NCBI RefSeq assembly: GCF_047250365.1 | Contig: NZ_JBLBVL010000001.1 | Span: 62,001 to 126,000 of the forward strand | DNA from: Thaumasiovibrio sp047250365 | GTDB taxonomy: Bacteria > Pseudomonadota > Gammaproteobacteria > Enterobacterales > Vibrionaceae | Reading direction: 5' to 3' | Length of the DNA: 64,000 nucleotides | In this document: in pieces, positions 52,937 to 62,082 of the stretch | Numbering within the stretch: position 1 is the stretch's first letter | Layout of the letters: every line of letters starts with the position of its first letter | Notes under the pieces: model-generated | Told to the model about the DNA's origin: nothing | Database searches by the model: none | Seen by the model: only the letters and a program-made list of their open reading frames with translations | Translations under genes and position numbers: made by a program

Positions 52937-53533
52937 ATGAATCGTCTGTTACATATCACTGACCTACATTTTAATCAAAAGGCTTGTCGTTGGTTAGAGA
53001 ACGTTACAACACAATTCGATCTCCTTTGCATTAGCGGTGATTTATTTAATGATAGTCACTATGTGGCTGAAACGCTTGAAGAGCAAGCCATATGGTATCG
53101 CCGCTTTTTTCAACGACTAGATAAGAGTATCTACCTTTGCTCAGGCAACCATGACTGGGTTGATGGCCAAAACTGGACTGATTCTCTCAAGATGGAGAGG
53201 GTGTTTACCGATGGCAGTATGACAAACACAACCCACGGAATAATTGGTTGTGTTCCGTACGGAACCGTTAATTTTGCCCCCTATAAAAATTGCAAAATAC
53301 TTCTGCACCATGAACCTCCTAAGGGGAGTAAAACCGCTCGACAAAATGGCACTGACTTAGGCAATAAAGACTTATTAGAAGCCCTTGACCTGGGCATCAT
53401 TACACCTGACTACCTTCTGTGTGGCCATGTGCACCAGCCTAAAAGTAATGGGGTTCGTCGCGGTGAAAATCTTATTATCGTTAATCCGGGCTCAAGTGAT
53501 AAAAGCCCTAAAACTCAATTAATTAAACTATAA
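52937..53533 (+). CDS. Metallophosphoesterase
   Basis: It starts MNRLLHITDLHFNQKA after AGGAGG, and shows the ordered motifs TDLHFN, ISGDLFND, CSGNHDWVDG, LLHHEPP and CGHVHQP, all metal-binding residues present. 198 residues, cytoplasmic. The substrate is unknown. It sits between two small uncharacterised genes and probably shares a transcript with both. Confidence 0.82.
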   Translation: MNRLLHITDLHFNQKACRWLENVTTQFDLLCISGDLFNDSHYVAETLEEQAIWYRRFFQRLDKSIYLCSGNHDWVDGQNWTDSLKMERVFTDGSMTNTTHGIIGCVPYGTVNFAPYKNCKILLHHEPPKGSKTARQNGTDLGNKDLLEALDLGIITPDYLLCGHVHQPKSNGVRRGENLIIVNPGSSDKSPKTQLIKL

Positions 53534-53587
53534 ACTTAGTCGTTAAAGAACTTAAACCATTAGTGAAATCCAAAGGAATAATAAAAC

Positions 53588-53866
53588 ATGGAAAATTTAA
53601 AACCTGCCATCGACGCCGCAATTTCAGGCCTTGTCTCACCATTTTCTACCCATCAACTTATCATCGCGGTAGCTAAAGCCAATCAACATGCTTATATTGA
53701 AGCTTTACATGCCGAGCTAAACAACAAACGTCCGTTCCAATCATTGCATGCCAATATTGGCCGCTATTTAGTCACGCTACCACAACTGACGAAAAGCGAA
53801 GAACGCTGTAATGACGTTGATATTTGGGGCGACAACTCTGATAACTCGCTGTGGTTAGTTAAATAA
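53588..53866 (+). CDS. Small uncharacterised 92-residue protein
   Basis: The protein MENLKPAIDAAISGLVSPFS then HQLIIAVAKANQHAYIEALH is predicted mostly helical, with a polar C-terminus ending NSDNSLWLVK. I do not recognise a family. AAAGGA ahead of the ATG and 54-bp spacing from the metallophosphoesterase suggest the same operon. Confidence 0.55.
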   Translation: MENLKPAIDAAISGLVSPFSTHQLIIAVAKANQHAYIEALHAELNNKRPFQSLHANIGRYLVTLPQLTKSEERCNDVDIWGDNSDNSLWLVK

Positions 53867-53895
53867 TCACAAAGTGCTTTCGGTCGTCATGATGA

Positions 53896-54540
53896 CTAAC
53901 TGTTGGTCGCTAACGCGACTTTTACACCAAAGCCAATAAGCACGGTGCCCATCATCTTCTCGACCGTTTTTTGTGCGCGTAAAAACGCACTCTTTACAGC
54001 ACTTCGGTTCAAAAACACCGCCACCAACGAAAACCATATCAAACATGATAGCGAGACAATAGCACCATAAATAATTTGAATACTTAACGGCGTAGAGGGG
54101 CTGACAAGTTGAGTAAACAAGCTCACAAAAAACAGCGTTGCTTTCGGGTTAAGTGCATTATTAATGAAACCCATACGGTAAGATCTGAAAGCCGTGATCG
54201 GTGTGGTACTCTTGTCCCCCTGAATCATCTCTAACCCACCCTTGCTTCGTATGCTACTCATCCCTAAATAAATCAAGTAAGCGGCACCTAGGTATTTAAC
54301 GATGGAAAAAAGCACTATCGACGTCGACAAAATGACCCCAATCCCCGCAAGAGTATAAAAAATATGTATCCATACCGCGGATGCGACCCCCATCGCAGTA
54401 AAGATGCCAGATCGCCTTGAGTAGCTAAGGCTGTTTTTAGCCACCACGATAAAGTCCGGCCCTGGCGTAATAATGGTTAAAATGGTGATCGAGATAACAG
54501 CGACTAACTCGGCTACATATTTTGCAAGTATAAATTCCAT
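53896..54540 (-). CDS. LysE-family amino-acid/metabolite exporter
   Basis: The LysE/RhtB signature SITILTIITPGPDFIVVAKN is followed by YLGAAYLIYLGMSSIRSKGG and FINNALNPKATLFFVSLFTQ. 214 residues with about six membrane helices. RhtB-type proteins export homoserine, threonine or other amino acids. It converges on the preceding small operon. Confidence 0.9.
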   Translation of the reverse strand: MEFILAKYVAELVAVISITILTIITPGPDFIVVAKNSLSYSRRSGIFTAMGVASAVWIHIFYTLAGIGVILSTSIVLFSIVKYLGAAYLIYLGMSSIRSKGGLEMIQGDKSTTPITAFRSYRMGFINNALNPKATLFFVSLFTQLVSPSTPLSIQIIYGAIVSLSCLIWFSLVAVFLNRSAVKSAFLRAQKTVEKMMGTVLIGFGVKVALATNS

Positions 54541-54739
54541 GAATATCCATCTAGTCCTTTAAATGCACTATTTACCTAGGCATTACGCACCTACCGTCAG
54601 GCGTTCGTGGATAACATTATAAGCCTATGTTATTAAACATATCTACAGGTAAATGGCCGTTGGTTATGAAGTCTGGTCTGTCGAAACAAGAATGAACACT
54701 TAGTTAAGCGACACTCTTGCTGTTTAAATATGGCGGGGC

Positions 54740-55780
54740 TTAAACGCCCAGAGCACTGTGCCTTTTTAACCAACGTGAAACCGGCTTTTCGATACCGTAA
54801 TGAAGAAACCAAGCCATAACGATAGCAATAACAGTGGTTATGGTTACCAATTCTAATTTACCTATCTGTAACGCAAACCGATTCATAATCACATAACCAA
54901 TTTCTTGATGGAGCAAATAGAGTGGATAAGTGAGTACCCCAAGTCTTATCCAGATTGGCCGGCGTAATGGGTTACTCTTAAACAAAGCGATAATGGCGAA
55001 TAGCATCAAAAATAATAGGTTGATGATAATCACTGTCGTACTATTAAATTCGGTCCCATACCATTGGGTGAGTAAGGCGGCAAAGTCTACCGATTGCTTT
55101 AGGATAAATGCTACCGATAGGCCAACAATAATACCGCGATATGCACTAAACCCTTCTTGCGTAATGACATAGAATGTACACCCTGCTATAAAATACCCAC
55201 CCCAGTGTGGAAATAGCGATGTAAACATATTTACATTTGCTGCTTGTGGGCTAAGAAGGCTAATTAACGATACAACCGCAGCCCCCATTAGTATATGTTC
55301 AATATATTTTAGCCCACCACTGACAGTAATGATCAGCATGAGTAAATAAAACTGTAACTCTATCCACAATGTCCAATATGAACCATCTATAGGTAGGATA
55401 CCCATGCCAGAATTAAACATGGTTGCGTTAGCAATAAACGAACCAATAGTAATGGTGTGTTGTGCACCAGAAAACCAAACAACGATAGTCGTGGTTGTTA
55501 TCAACGCCACCCAGTATGCGGGATAAAGCCGAATAAAACGCGACAACGCAAATTTCTTAGCGCTACCATGATGAAGGCTGAGCAAGACAACAAAGCCACT
55601 AATCACGAAGAAAAAGTTAATGCCAAGATAGAAATACTTGGTTACCGCGTTAATCATTTCAAAATTGAATTCTGGTGTACGGCCAAGTTTCCAACCAACA
55701 AACGTATAGTGATAAATGACTACCGCAATTGCAGATATAAATCGAAACAAGTCTATTTCATAAAAACGAGTAGGTTGCAT
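54740..55780 (-). CDS. Acyltransferase 3 (OafA/NodX-type) membrane protein
   Basis: The Acyl_transf_3 pattern is clear: MQPTRFYEIDLFRFISAIAV, INFFFVISGFVVLLSLHHGS, FIRLYPAYWVALI and WTLWIELQFYLLMLI, with about ten helices (346 residues). Members O-acylate surface polysaccharides or membrane sugars. No polysaccharide cluster surrounds it, so the substrate is unknown. Confidence 0.9.
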   Translation of the reverse strand: MQPTRFYEIDLFRFISAIAVVIYHYTFVGWKLGRTPEFNFEMINAVTKYFYLGINFFFVISGFVVLLSLHHGSAKKFALSRFIRLYPAYWVALITTTTIVVWFSGAQHTITIGSFIANATMFNSGMGILPIDGSYWTLWIELQFYLLMLIITVSGGLKYIEHILMGAAVVSLISLLSPQAANVNMFTSLFPHWGGYFIAGCTFYVITQEGFSAYRGIIVGLSVAFILKQSVDFAALLTQWYGTEFNSTTVIIINLLFLMLFAIIALFKSNPLRRPIWIRLGVLTYPLYLLHQEIGYVIMNRFALQIGKLELVTITTVIAIVMAWFLHYGIEKPVSRWLKRHSALGV

Positions 55781-56011
55781 TTTTTATTGCTATCAAGAAA
55801 ATGGAAATTTTAATTTATCTCAACATGCATATTAACGCTGGAGTATTTTTTTGAAGTGTCTCGGCTTTTAGCCTGTAATGGGCTCTATGTCTCATCGCCT
55901 AACCCTGCCCCTTCCAAGTACCAATAAGCAGCTCATCACGATACTGATTGCCTCTAGAGTAAGAGAGGTATTTCCATAGTTTTTTGTCGTCTGTTACGTT
56001 TCGCCAAACAT

Positions 56012-56043
56012 AAAAAAGGCTTTAAGCAATGCCCAAAGCCTTC
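56012..56043 (-). terminator. Terminator of the DUF3622 gene
   Basis: Leftward it reads AAGGCTTT, a 13-nt loop region, AAAGCCTT then a run of T, starting about 35 bp beyond the stop. Confidence 0.75.
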
Positions 56044-56077
56044 TTTGTACTGTTTAGCAGCGTACTAACGCCACACT

Positions 56078-56326
56078 CTATTCGTCTTCAGACGCCGCTG
56101 CACCCGCATTACGTTGCAATGCTTTACGCTTATTACGCTCAATCTGCGTTTGAACAAATTCAGCCAACGTTTTCTCAGCCCACTCTTTGGCCTCTGCTTC
56201 TGTTGCAAAGCCCGTTTCGCGCTTTGAAACAGTGGTACGTCGTGCTGATAGTTGACGAATGATCTCCGCCGCCCAGCCATTTCTCTTCTCAACTAAGCGG
56301 TAATCAAATTTTTTGCCGTTTGCCAT
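56078..56326 (-). CDS. DUF3622 small protein
   Basis: The 82-residue protein MANGKKFDYRLVEKRNGWAA then RRTTVSKRETGFATEAEAKE matches the short, highly charged DUF3622 family common in vibrios. Function unknown, cytoplasmic. It is monocistronic, with its own terminator. Confidence 0.85.
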   Translation of the reverse strand: MANGKKFDYRLVEKRNGWAAEIIRQLSARRTTVSKRETGFATEAEAKEWAEKTLAEFVQTQIERNKRKALQRNAGAAASEDE

Positions 56327-56492
56327 GTCATTTTCCTAGGGTAAATCAAGGTGAGAGTGGTTACTCGTCGAACTATACAAATAGCGACCAATGAACCACT
56401 GCGCCTTTGTAAGCTCGGTATTAGAACACATTTACTCTCATTTAAGAATAAACAATTCATACCATAAATAACAACGGCAGCGAACGATGCCC

Positions 56493-57302
56493 TCATTGAT
56501 TGCGTTTTTCTTTTGATACAAAAGGCATTGTTAGTAGTGACGGTAAGCTTGCTTGAGCGCGGCTGGCAGGAAAAGACGTTAACCCAATAGGCAACTGCTC
56601 ATCTGACACATAGCCCCTCGCTGTATACGTACCGAACACGCGATCCCACCATGAAACACTGAAGCCAAAATTACTGTCTGTCTCTATAGGCTTCTGACTA
56701 TGGTGAATACGATGTAATCGCTGCGTAATAATCACCCATGCAAGCCTATCATCGACTCGCTGCGGAATACGAACATTAGCATGATTAAAGAGTGCAAACC
56801 CATTTAGCATGATTTCAAAAATCAATACGCCCTCTGCTGGTACGCCTAACAACAGAACAATCACCACCTTAAACAATAAGCTCAGTACAATCTCTAAAGG
56901 GTGAAATCGAAAACCGGTTGTCGTATCAACTAAACAATCTGCGTGATGCACGCGGTGTAATTTCCACAGAGTGGGAACACGATGAAATAGCCTGTGCTGC
57001 CAATAAATAGCACAATCTAGCGCAGCCACGCTGATGATCATGGTAACAACAGCCGATAATTCAACATGAGCAAACAAGCCAATGCCGTGTTGCTGCGCAT
57101 ACCATGCCACACCTGTCACCCCCATCGGTAAAACCAGTTTGGCTAACAGAGCCGACAACACCACTAACCCGACGTTACCCGGCCAACGGAATCGTCTTAA
57201 TAACGGACTGCTACGCGCCGGACACGATATCTCCCAAGCCTGCATCAATATCAACACAGAAAAGAACATGCCTAAACGCCATATTACTTCATTGCTAACC
57301 AT
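56493..57302 (-). CDS. Sterol desaturase/fatty acid hydroxylase family membrane protein
   Basis: The histidine-rich di-iron motifs occur in order: HRLFH, HRVHH and a later HRIHHSQ, with hydrophobic helices between them (ALLAKLVLPMGVTGVAW, VVIVLLLGVPAEGVLIF). ATG at 57302 follows AAGGAGG and gives 269 residues. The family hydroxylates or desaturates lipids in the membrane. It is divergently placed to the LysR-type gene at 57496, which may regulate it. Confidence 0.87.
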   Translation of the reverse strand: MVSNEVIWRLGMFFSVLILMQAWEISCPARSSPLLRRFRWPGNVGLVVLSALLAKLVLPMGVTGVAWYAQQHGIGLFAHVELSAVVTMIISVAALDCAIYWQHRLFHRVPTLWKLHRVHHADCLVDTTTGFRFHPLEIVLSLLFKVVIVLLLGVPAEGVLIFEIMLNGFALFNHANVRIPQRVDDRLAWVIITQRLHRIHHSQKPIETDSNFGFSVSWWDRVFGTYTARGYVSDEQLPIGLTSFPASRAQASLPSLLTMPFVSKEKRNQ

Positions 57303-57495
57303 CCGGCCTCCTTCCATGTGCCCTGCACAGCTTCGCTTCAATACAATGTGATGCAACACTTCTACATAGCATCAACGTAACGCCTATATGACTGATGGTA
57401 GAACAGGATAGATGCAACACCAACTGCAAACTTGTTTGACTCTTTCACACTTCATCGATAGATTTCATATACCATTGTTACCAAGCCAAAATACC

Positions 57496-58407
57496 ATGAA
57501 CCTCGACACTCGCTGGTTAGAAGATTTCTTAGCGCTGGCTGATATTAAGCATTTTTCCAAAGCAGCGACGGCACGACACATTACTCAACCCGCATTTGGG
57601 CGACGCATTCGCTCGTTAGAAAACGCCGTCGGTCAACCGCTCTTTGATCGTAGCACGACGCCGATTACCTTAACGTTAGCTGGACGCCAGTTTCATAATG
57701 TAGCACGCAACATAGTCGAACAGATGTATCTTGGCTTAACGCAGTTAGATCAACTCGATAGCCCTCAGCAACAACCTGTTCGAATTGCATCGCCTCACTC
57801 GCTGACTTCTCCTAGTCTTATCGACCTTATTACCTTATTAGAGCAAGACGCAGATCCGATACCGTATTCTGTGGATGTTATGCGCGTCGATGAGGGTATT
57901 GACGCCTTAAAGGAGGGACGCTATGACTTCTTTTTAGGATTTGAACACCTTGCATTATTGCAGCCTCCGTTCAATAACCTCTTATTAGGGCACGGACACT
58001 TTTTTCTCGTTACGGCGGCCGATAACAATGGAGAGCCCATTTACTCACTAAATAGCTCTCCGCTACCTTTACAAACTTACTCTTCTGAATCCTATACCGC
58101 GAGGCTAATAGAACAACATCGTCCCACGGTTAGCACCACGAATAACCCCATTTTTGAGTCCTCTATGTGTCAATTACATAAAGAGCTTGTCCTGCGAAAA
58201 AAGGGGATCGCTTGGCTACCTGACTGCATGATTCAATCTGAATTAAGTAACGGCACCCTACTCCCTATTGAGCCCAAAAGCCTACGCATTCCTTATCAAA
58301 TTAGGCTATATCGACACGCCACACCACTACAAACACATGCAGAAGCCCTTTGGGATGATTTAACACAGCGTTGCGCTTCCGGTTGGCAGTTCATAACGTC
58401 AGTGTAG
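57496..58407 (+). CDS. LysR-type regulator resembling HypT (YjiE)
   Basis: The HTH MNLDTRWLEDFLALADIKHF with SKAATARHITQPAFGRRIRS and the later VRIASPHSLTSPSLIDLITL and KGIAWLPDCMIQSEL follow E. coli HypT, the hypochlorite-responsive regulator, closely by eye. ATG at 57496 gives 303 residues; upstream in-frame codons are unlikely. It is divergent to the sterol-desaturase-like gene, about 190 bp apart. Confidence 0.8.
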   Translation: MNLDTRWLEDFLALADIKHFSKAATARHITQPAFGRRIRSLENAVGQPLFDRSTTPITLTLAGRQFHNVARNIVEQMYLGLTQLDQLDSPQQQPVRIASPHSLTSPSLIDLITLLEQDADPIPYSVDVMRVDEGIDALKEGRYDFFLGFEHLALLQPPFNNLLLGHGHFFLVTAADNNGEPIYSLNSSPLPLQTYSSESYTARLIEQHRPTVSTTNNPIFESSMCQLHKELVLRKKGIAWLPDCMIQSELSNGTLLPIEPKSLRIPYQIRLYRHATPLQTHAEALWDDLTQRCASGWQFITSV

Positions 58408-58623
58408 GTAACGTCGCTGTTGCGGGTAGTAAAGGCTGTTTGCAAAGACACGACAGAATCGCTTGGTGATCACACCGTAGGTCGAGATGCACTGAAACAT
58501 CCGTGGACATAAGCTTCTTCGGTTTTTTACTCTAATTTCTAACGTTCGGACTAATAAAAATATGGTGTGCACGCACTGTCATATTGCATCTGCTTTATAG
58601 TTCCAGAGCGCAATACGCCACGT

Positions 58624-58790
58624 TTATACCAACCAGAATAAATATCTGGTCATTCTTGCTGGTTACAATCGCTGATAGCATCGTTATAGATTTTGTAGGT
58701 AGGTCAACTAGCTAGCAGCAATCTATGCCTTGCTCTAAGCGATTTTTCCTGCGCAATTATCTGAACACCTATTTATCCCGATTGGTATTA
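58624..58790. mobile_element. MITE-like element
   Basis: About 167 bp with imperfect terminal inverted repeats: TTATACCAACCAGAATAAAT at the left and, as reverse complement of the right end, TAATACCAATCGGGATAAAT. There is no coding capacity. The ATACCAA ends are of a type frequent in vibrio genomes, from memory. It lies in the ~430-bp gap between the HypT-like and hydrolase genes; nothing else is evident there. Confidence 0.65.
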
Positions 58791-58837
58791 GTTCACGTGT
58801 TTTAGCTGTGTGAACTGCTAATCTACTTAGCGCGACA

Positions 58838-59908
58838 TTACTTCATCAAGTTTCCGTAAAAGAAGTTACTCAGTGCCTGATAATGCTCTTCAGATTCAGG
58901 GGTACCAAAAGCTACAGCGTAATCGGCATGAGATTGACCTTCATAGACATTAAGCTCCGCTTCAACCCCTGCACGCTTAAGTTCGCGATGCACTCGTACA
59001 GTATCACTCAATAACAAATCACGCGTGCCAGTGATCAAATAAGTTGGCGGAAAGTTCTCAAAGCTGCCGTTAATCGGCGATACGATAGGATCTGTTAGTT
59101 CTAGCTCACCCACATAGACATTGGCTAAAGCAGAAGACATACCACGCCAACTACCTAATATGTGGTCTAGTCCTTCATTGACATAACGGCTGTCTCCAGT
59201 CATGGTCATATCCACACCCGGTGTTCCAACATAAAGCGCGCTTGGTACAGGTAAAGCCTGTTTATTGATCTCCTGTGTCACTGCAAGCGTTAGAGCCCCG
59301 CCAGCAGAAGTCCCCCCCATGACCATGGAATCTGCAGAGCGCGTTTTTAGAAGCGCATTCCACACCTTAACAATATCATTACGGCTTGCTGGTGCGGGGG
59401 CATCTATCGATTTGGTGTAGTCGATCGCTAGTGCTGGAATTTGCATCTTAGAAGCAATGATAGAAGCTTCTGATGTTGATGCTAGACCACTATTCAACAT
59501 ATACGCACCGCCCTGAACCGCGACATAGAGCTTGTCTTTTAGCTCTGGCGCAATCGCCTTTGGCGTGACCCAATACACATCAACGCCACCAATAGAGTCT
59601 TTTTCAATGGTTACCCCTAGCGTCTTAGCTAGCGATTCTGCTCGTTCGATGGCTGGCGTGTCACGCGCATCAACGAAAGCGCGCCACTCGCTTTCTGTTT
59701 TGGGTAAGTTTTTCTGCAGTGACTCTACATTCGCTGCCGGAAAGTTTTTCGAAAACTCATAAAACTCAGGACTAACTGCCGTGGTTAGAGGTACAGGTTG
59801 TGCTGAGAGAGGTAGCGCATCTTTATCGGTGTTAGCCATGACGCCAGTGCTTAAAAAACTTGTTGCGATAAAAGTAAGGAAGAGATTACGTGATTTCATT
59901 TTTTTCAC
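58838..59908 (-). CDS. Secreted alpha/beta hydrolase of the hormone-sensitive lipase type
   Basis: Signal peptide MKSRNLFLTFIATSFLSTGV(MA) is followed by an alpha/beta hydrolase fold: QGGAYMLNSG where the usual HGG oxyanion motif has Gln, nucleophile MGGTSAGGALTLAV, ITGTRDLLLSD (Asp) and GQSHADY (His). 356 residues, exported to the periplasm or beyond. It is divergent from the LysR gene at 60093 across about 185 bp, the layout of a regulator and its target. Confidence 0.87.
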   Translation of the reverse strand: MKKMKSRNLFLTFIATSFLSTGVMANTDKDALPLSAQPVPLTTAVSPEFYEFSKNFPAANVESLQKNLPKTESEWRAFVDARDTPAIERAESLAKTLGVTIEKDSIGGVDVYWVTPKAIAPELKDKLYVAVQGGAYMLNSGLASTSEASIIASKMQIPALAIDYTKSIDAPAPASRNDIVKVWNALLKTRSADSMVMGGTSAGGALTLAVTQEINKQALPVPSALYVGTPGVDMTMTGDSRYVNEGLDHILGSWRGMSSALANVYVGELELTDPIVSPINGSFENFPPTYLITGTRDLLLSDTVRVHRELKRAGVEAELNVYEGQSHADYAVAFGTPESEEHYQALSNFFYGNLMK

Positions 59909-60092
59909 CTATACAGTTTGATGTAAAAGCACTCCTTGCTTCGATGGCATTAAGATAAACAAACCGATTGATGATATGTATGAATTAGAGAAATTCATTT
60001 TTGCAAGCTACGTGCACTAAAGTGATCATCAACGTCTCACAACAACACGTTATTTGCTAGGATTAAGCAATGGACTACAGGGAGAGTTAGCT

Positions 60093-61016
60093 ATTAACAT
60101 CAGAGAATTAGATCTAAATTTGCTGCGAGTGTTGCGTGCAATAGTTGAGACTAAAAACTCACACGCTGCGGCGGAAAAACTGGGTATTTCACAAACCAGT
60201 GTCAGTCGCGCGATAGCCAAACTCAAAGAAAGCTTCGGTGAACAGCTTTTTATTCGCAAAGCTCACGGGATTGAACCATCAGAATTGGCCATGATGTTGG
60301 CTGATGCTTCTGCAGAAATTCTACACCCAATCGAAAGAGTCATTGAGGACTACTCTGCTTTTGACCCAAAGAAGTACTCTGGCAAGGTCAACATATTGGT
60401 CAACACCTTTTTGCTCGAGTTCTTTGGCCCACGTCTAATTCTTGCTTTACGAACCAGCTTACCTAGCGCGAGTTTCAATATTTCCCAATGGCAAAAAGAC
60501 TCTCTCTATGATGTATTACAAGGTGGCGTTGACTATGTAATTCAATTTGAGTCTTACTCCATGCCTCAAGATGTGTTCTGCCGAAACTTGGCCAAAATTG
60601 AGAATGTTATATTGGCTAAAAAGAACCACCCAATTCTATCCAAGGGTAGTGATTGGGGATCGATTCACCCATTGCCAATAGTCAGGCTCTATCTCGATGG
60701 TATTAACCCAAGAAAAGGAATCCTTGAACACCTGTATGAAAGACAGGGCTACCAAGCAAACTTCTTACTGACTACACACAGTGTCAGGACAGCGGTTGAA
60801 TTGGTCAAAAATAGCGACGCAATCATGTACTCGAGCAGCTTCGTAAAACAAATTGCACCTGAGATTGAATGCTACTCTCTACCACCCAATATCCAACAAC
60901 ATAATGTTCTCGACATTAATGGCTCTTATCTACAAACACGGCGTGGCAGCCCATTCAGCCAATATCTCCATCAAACTATCCAATCCTTTTTTGATGAAAC
61001 CTTATTAACCCAGTGA
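60093..61016 (+). CDS. LysR-family regulator, tandem paralogue 1
   Basis: The N-terminus RELDLNLLRVLRAIVETKNS with AAEKLGISQTSVSRAIAKLK is a LysR HTH, followed by an effector domain (KVNILVNTFLLEFFGPRL). No ATG fits: GGGAGAG precedes an ATT at 60093, which aligns with the ATG of the next paralogue; a TTG at 60054 without ribosome site is the alternative. 307 residues from ATT. It is seven bases from the second paralogue and divergent from the hydrolase. Confidence 0.85.
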   Translation: MNIRELDLNLLRVLRAIVETKNSHAAAEKLGISQTSVSRAIAKLKESFGEQLFIRKAHGIEPSELAMMLADASAEILHPIERVIEDYSAFDPKKYSGKVNILVNTFLLEFFGPRLILALRTSLPSASFNISQWQKDSLYDVLQGGVDYVIQFESYSMPQDVFCRNLAKIENVILAKKNHPILSKGSDWGSIHPLPIVRLYLDGINPRKGILEHLYERQGYQANFLLTTHSVRTAVELVKNSDAIMYSSSFVKQIAPEIECYSLPPNIQQHNVLDINGSYLQTRRGSPFSQYLHQTIQSFFDETLLTQ

Positions 61017-61023
61017 GCGTAGC

Positions 61024-61953
61024 ATGAACAAAAAACTCCAAGATCTCGATTTGAACTTATTAAAGCTTTTAAAAGCTGTAGTAGAGACTCGTAACACGCA
61101 TGCTGCTGCTGACAGATTGGGAATCTCACAAACAAGCGTCAGCCGTGGACTTTCAAAACTTCGTGATGTATTCGGAGAGCAGCTCTTTATCCGCAAAGCA
61201 CATGGCGTTGAGCCATCAGAGCTTGCCGAGAAGTTAGCTGAAGCAAGTGATCAAATGTTCATACCACTAATGAAAGTGGTAGAGTCTTACCAGAGCTTTG
61301 ACCCTATAGAGTTTAATGGCCAGATTAAAATCGCCATGAATATCTTTTTCTTGGAGCTACACGGGGAGGGAATTTTTGACACACTACGCCGTAATTTTCC
61401 AAATGCCAATTTTAGCCTAGTTTACTGGCAAGAGCATTCTCTGGCGGAAGTGTTGAACGGCGGCATTGACTATTTGATCCACTTTGAAGGTTATCCCCTA
61501 CCACAAGAGATTTATAACCATACGTTACAAGAGGTCGAGCTTTGTCTCATTGCTCGTAAAAACCATCCAGTATTGAACCAAACCTCTGACTGGGCATCTA
61601 TCCATCACTTGCCGATTGCGCGAGTGATCATTGACGGTATTAACTCTAAACGCGCTCCTGTTGAAGAGGTTTATCTCACCAGAGGTTTTCAACCCCGAGT
61701 GTCATTGGTTACCCACAGTATTCGAGTTCTAACCAACAAATTAAGCACGTCAGATGCGATTATGTACGGGAGTCGTTACATGAGCTTGCTTGATGATCGT
61801 CTGGCAAGTTACCCACTACCAGAGCTACCAACACAGATGCAGAAAATTAAGGTTTGTGGTGGCTATCTGCAGTCAAAACGGGGGTATCCGCTTAACCAAC
61901 ATATTCACCAAATCATCCAAAGTTACTTTAATAGCTTGGAGATCCCCCAATAG
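61024..61953 (+). CDS. LysR-family regulator, tandem paralogue 2
   Basis: The 309-residue protein MNKKLQDLDLNLLKLLKAVV with HAAADRLGISQTSVSRGLSK closely resembles the upstream gene throughout (for example EQLFIRKAHGVEPSELA). The two probably arose by tandem duplication and form one operon with the DUF2860 gene downstream. Effector unknown. Confidence 0.9.
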   Translation: MNKKLQDLDLNLLKLLKAVVETRNTHAAADRLGISQTSVSRGLSKLRDVFGEQLFIRKAHGVEPSELAEKLAEASDQMFIPLMKVVESYQSFDPIEFNGQIKIAMNIFFLELHGEGIFDTLRRNFPNANFSLVYWQEHSLAEVLNGGIDYLIHFEGYPLPQEIYNHTLQEVELCLIARKNHPVLNQTSDWASIHHLPIARVIIDGINSKRAPVEEVYLTRGFQPRVSLVTHSIRVLTNKLSTSDAIMYGSRYMSLLDDRLASYPLPELPTQMQKIKVCGGYLQSKRGYPLNQHIHQIIQSYFNSLEIPQ

Positions 61954-62082
61954 TGAATCAGATATAGCAAAAATGCATTTCTCTAATTCATATAAAGGAT
62001 GAATAAGTCGATATAAGCTTCTCACCAACTTACGGATTTGTCGCAAATGGAAAGGCTTAACTTACGTTGATGAGAACAACCA

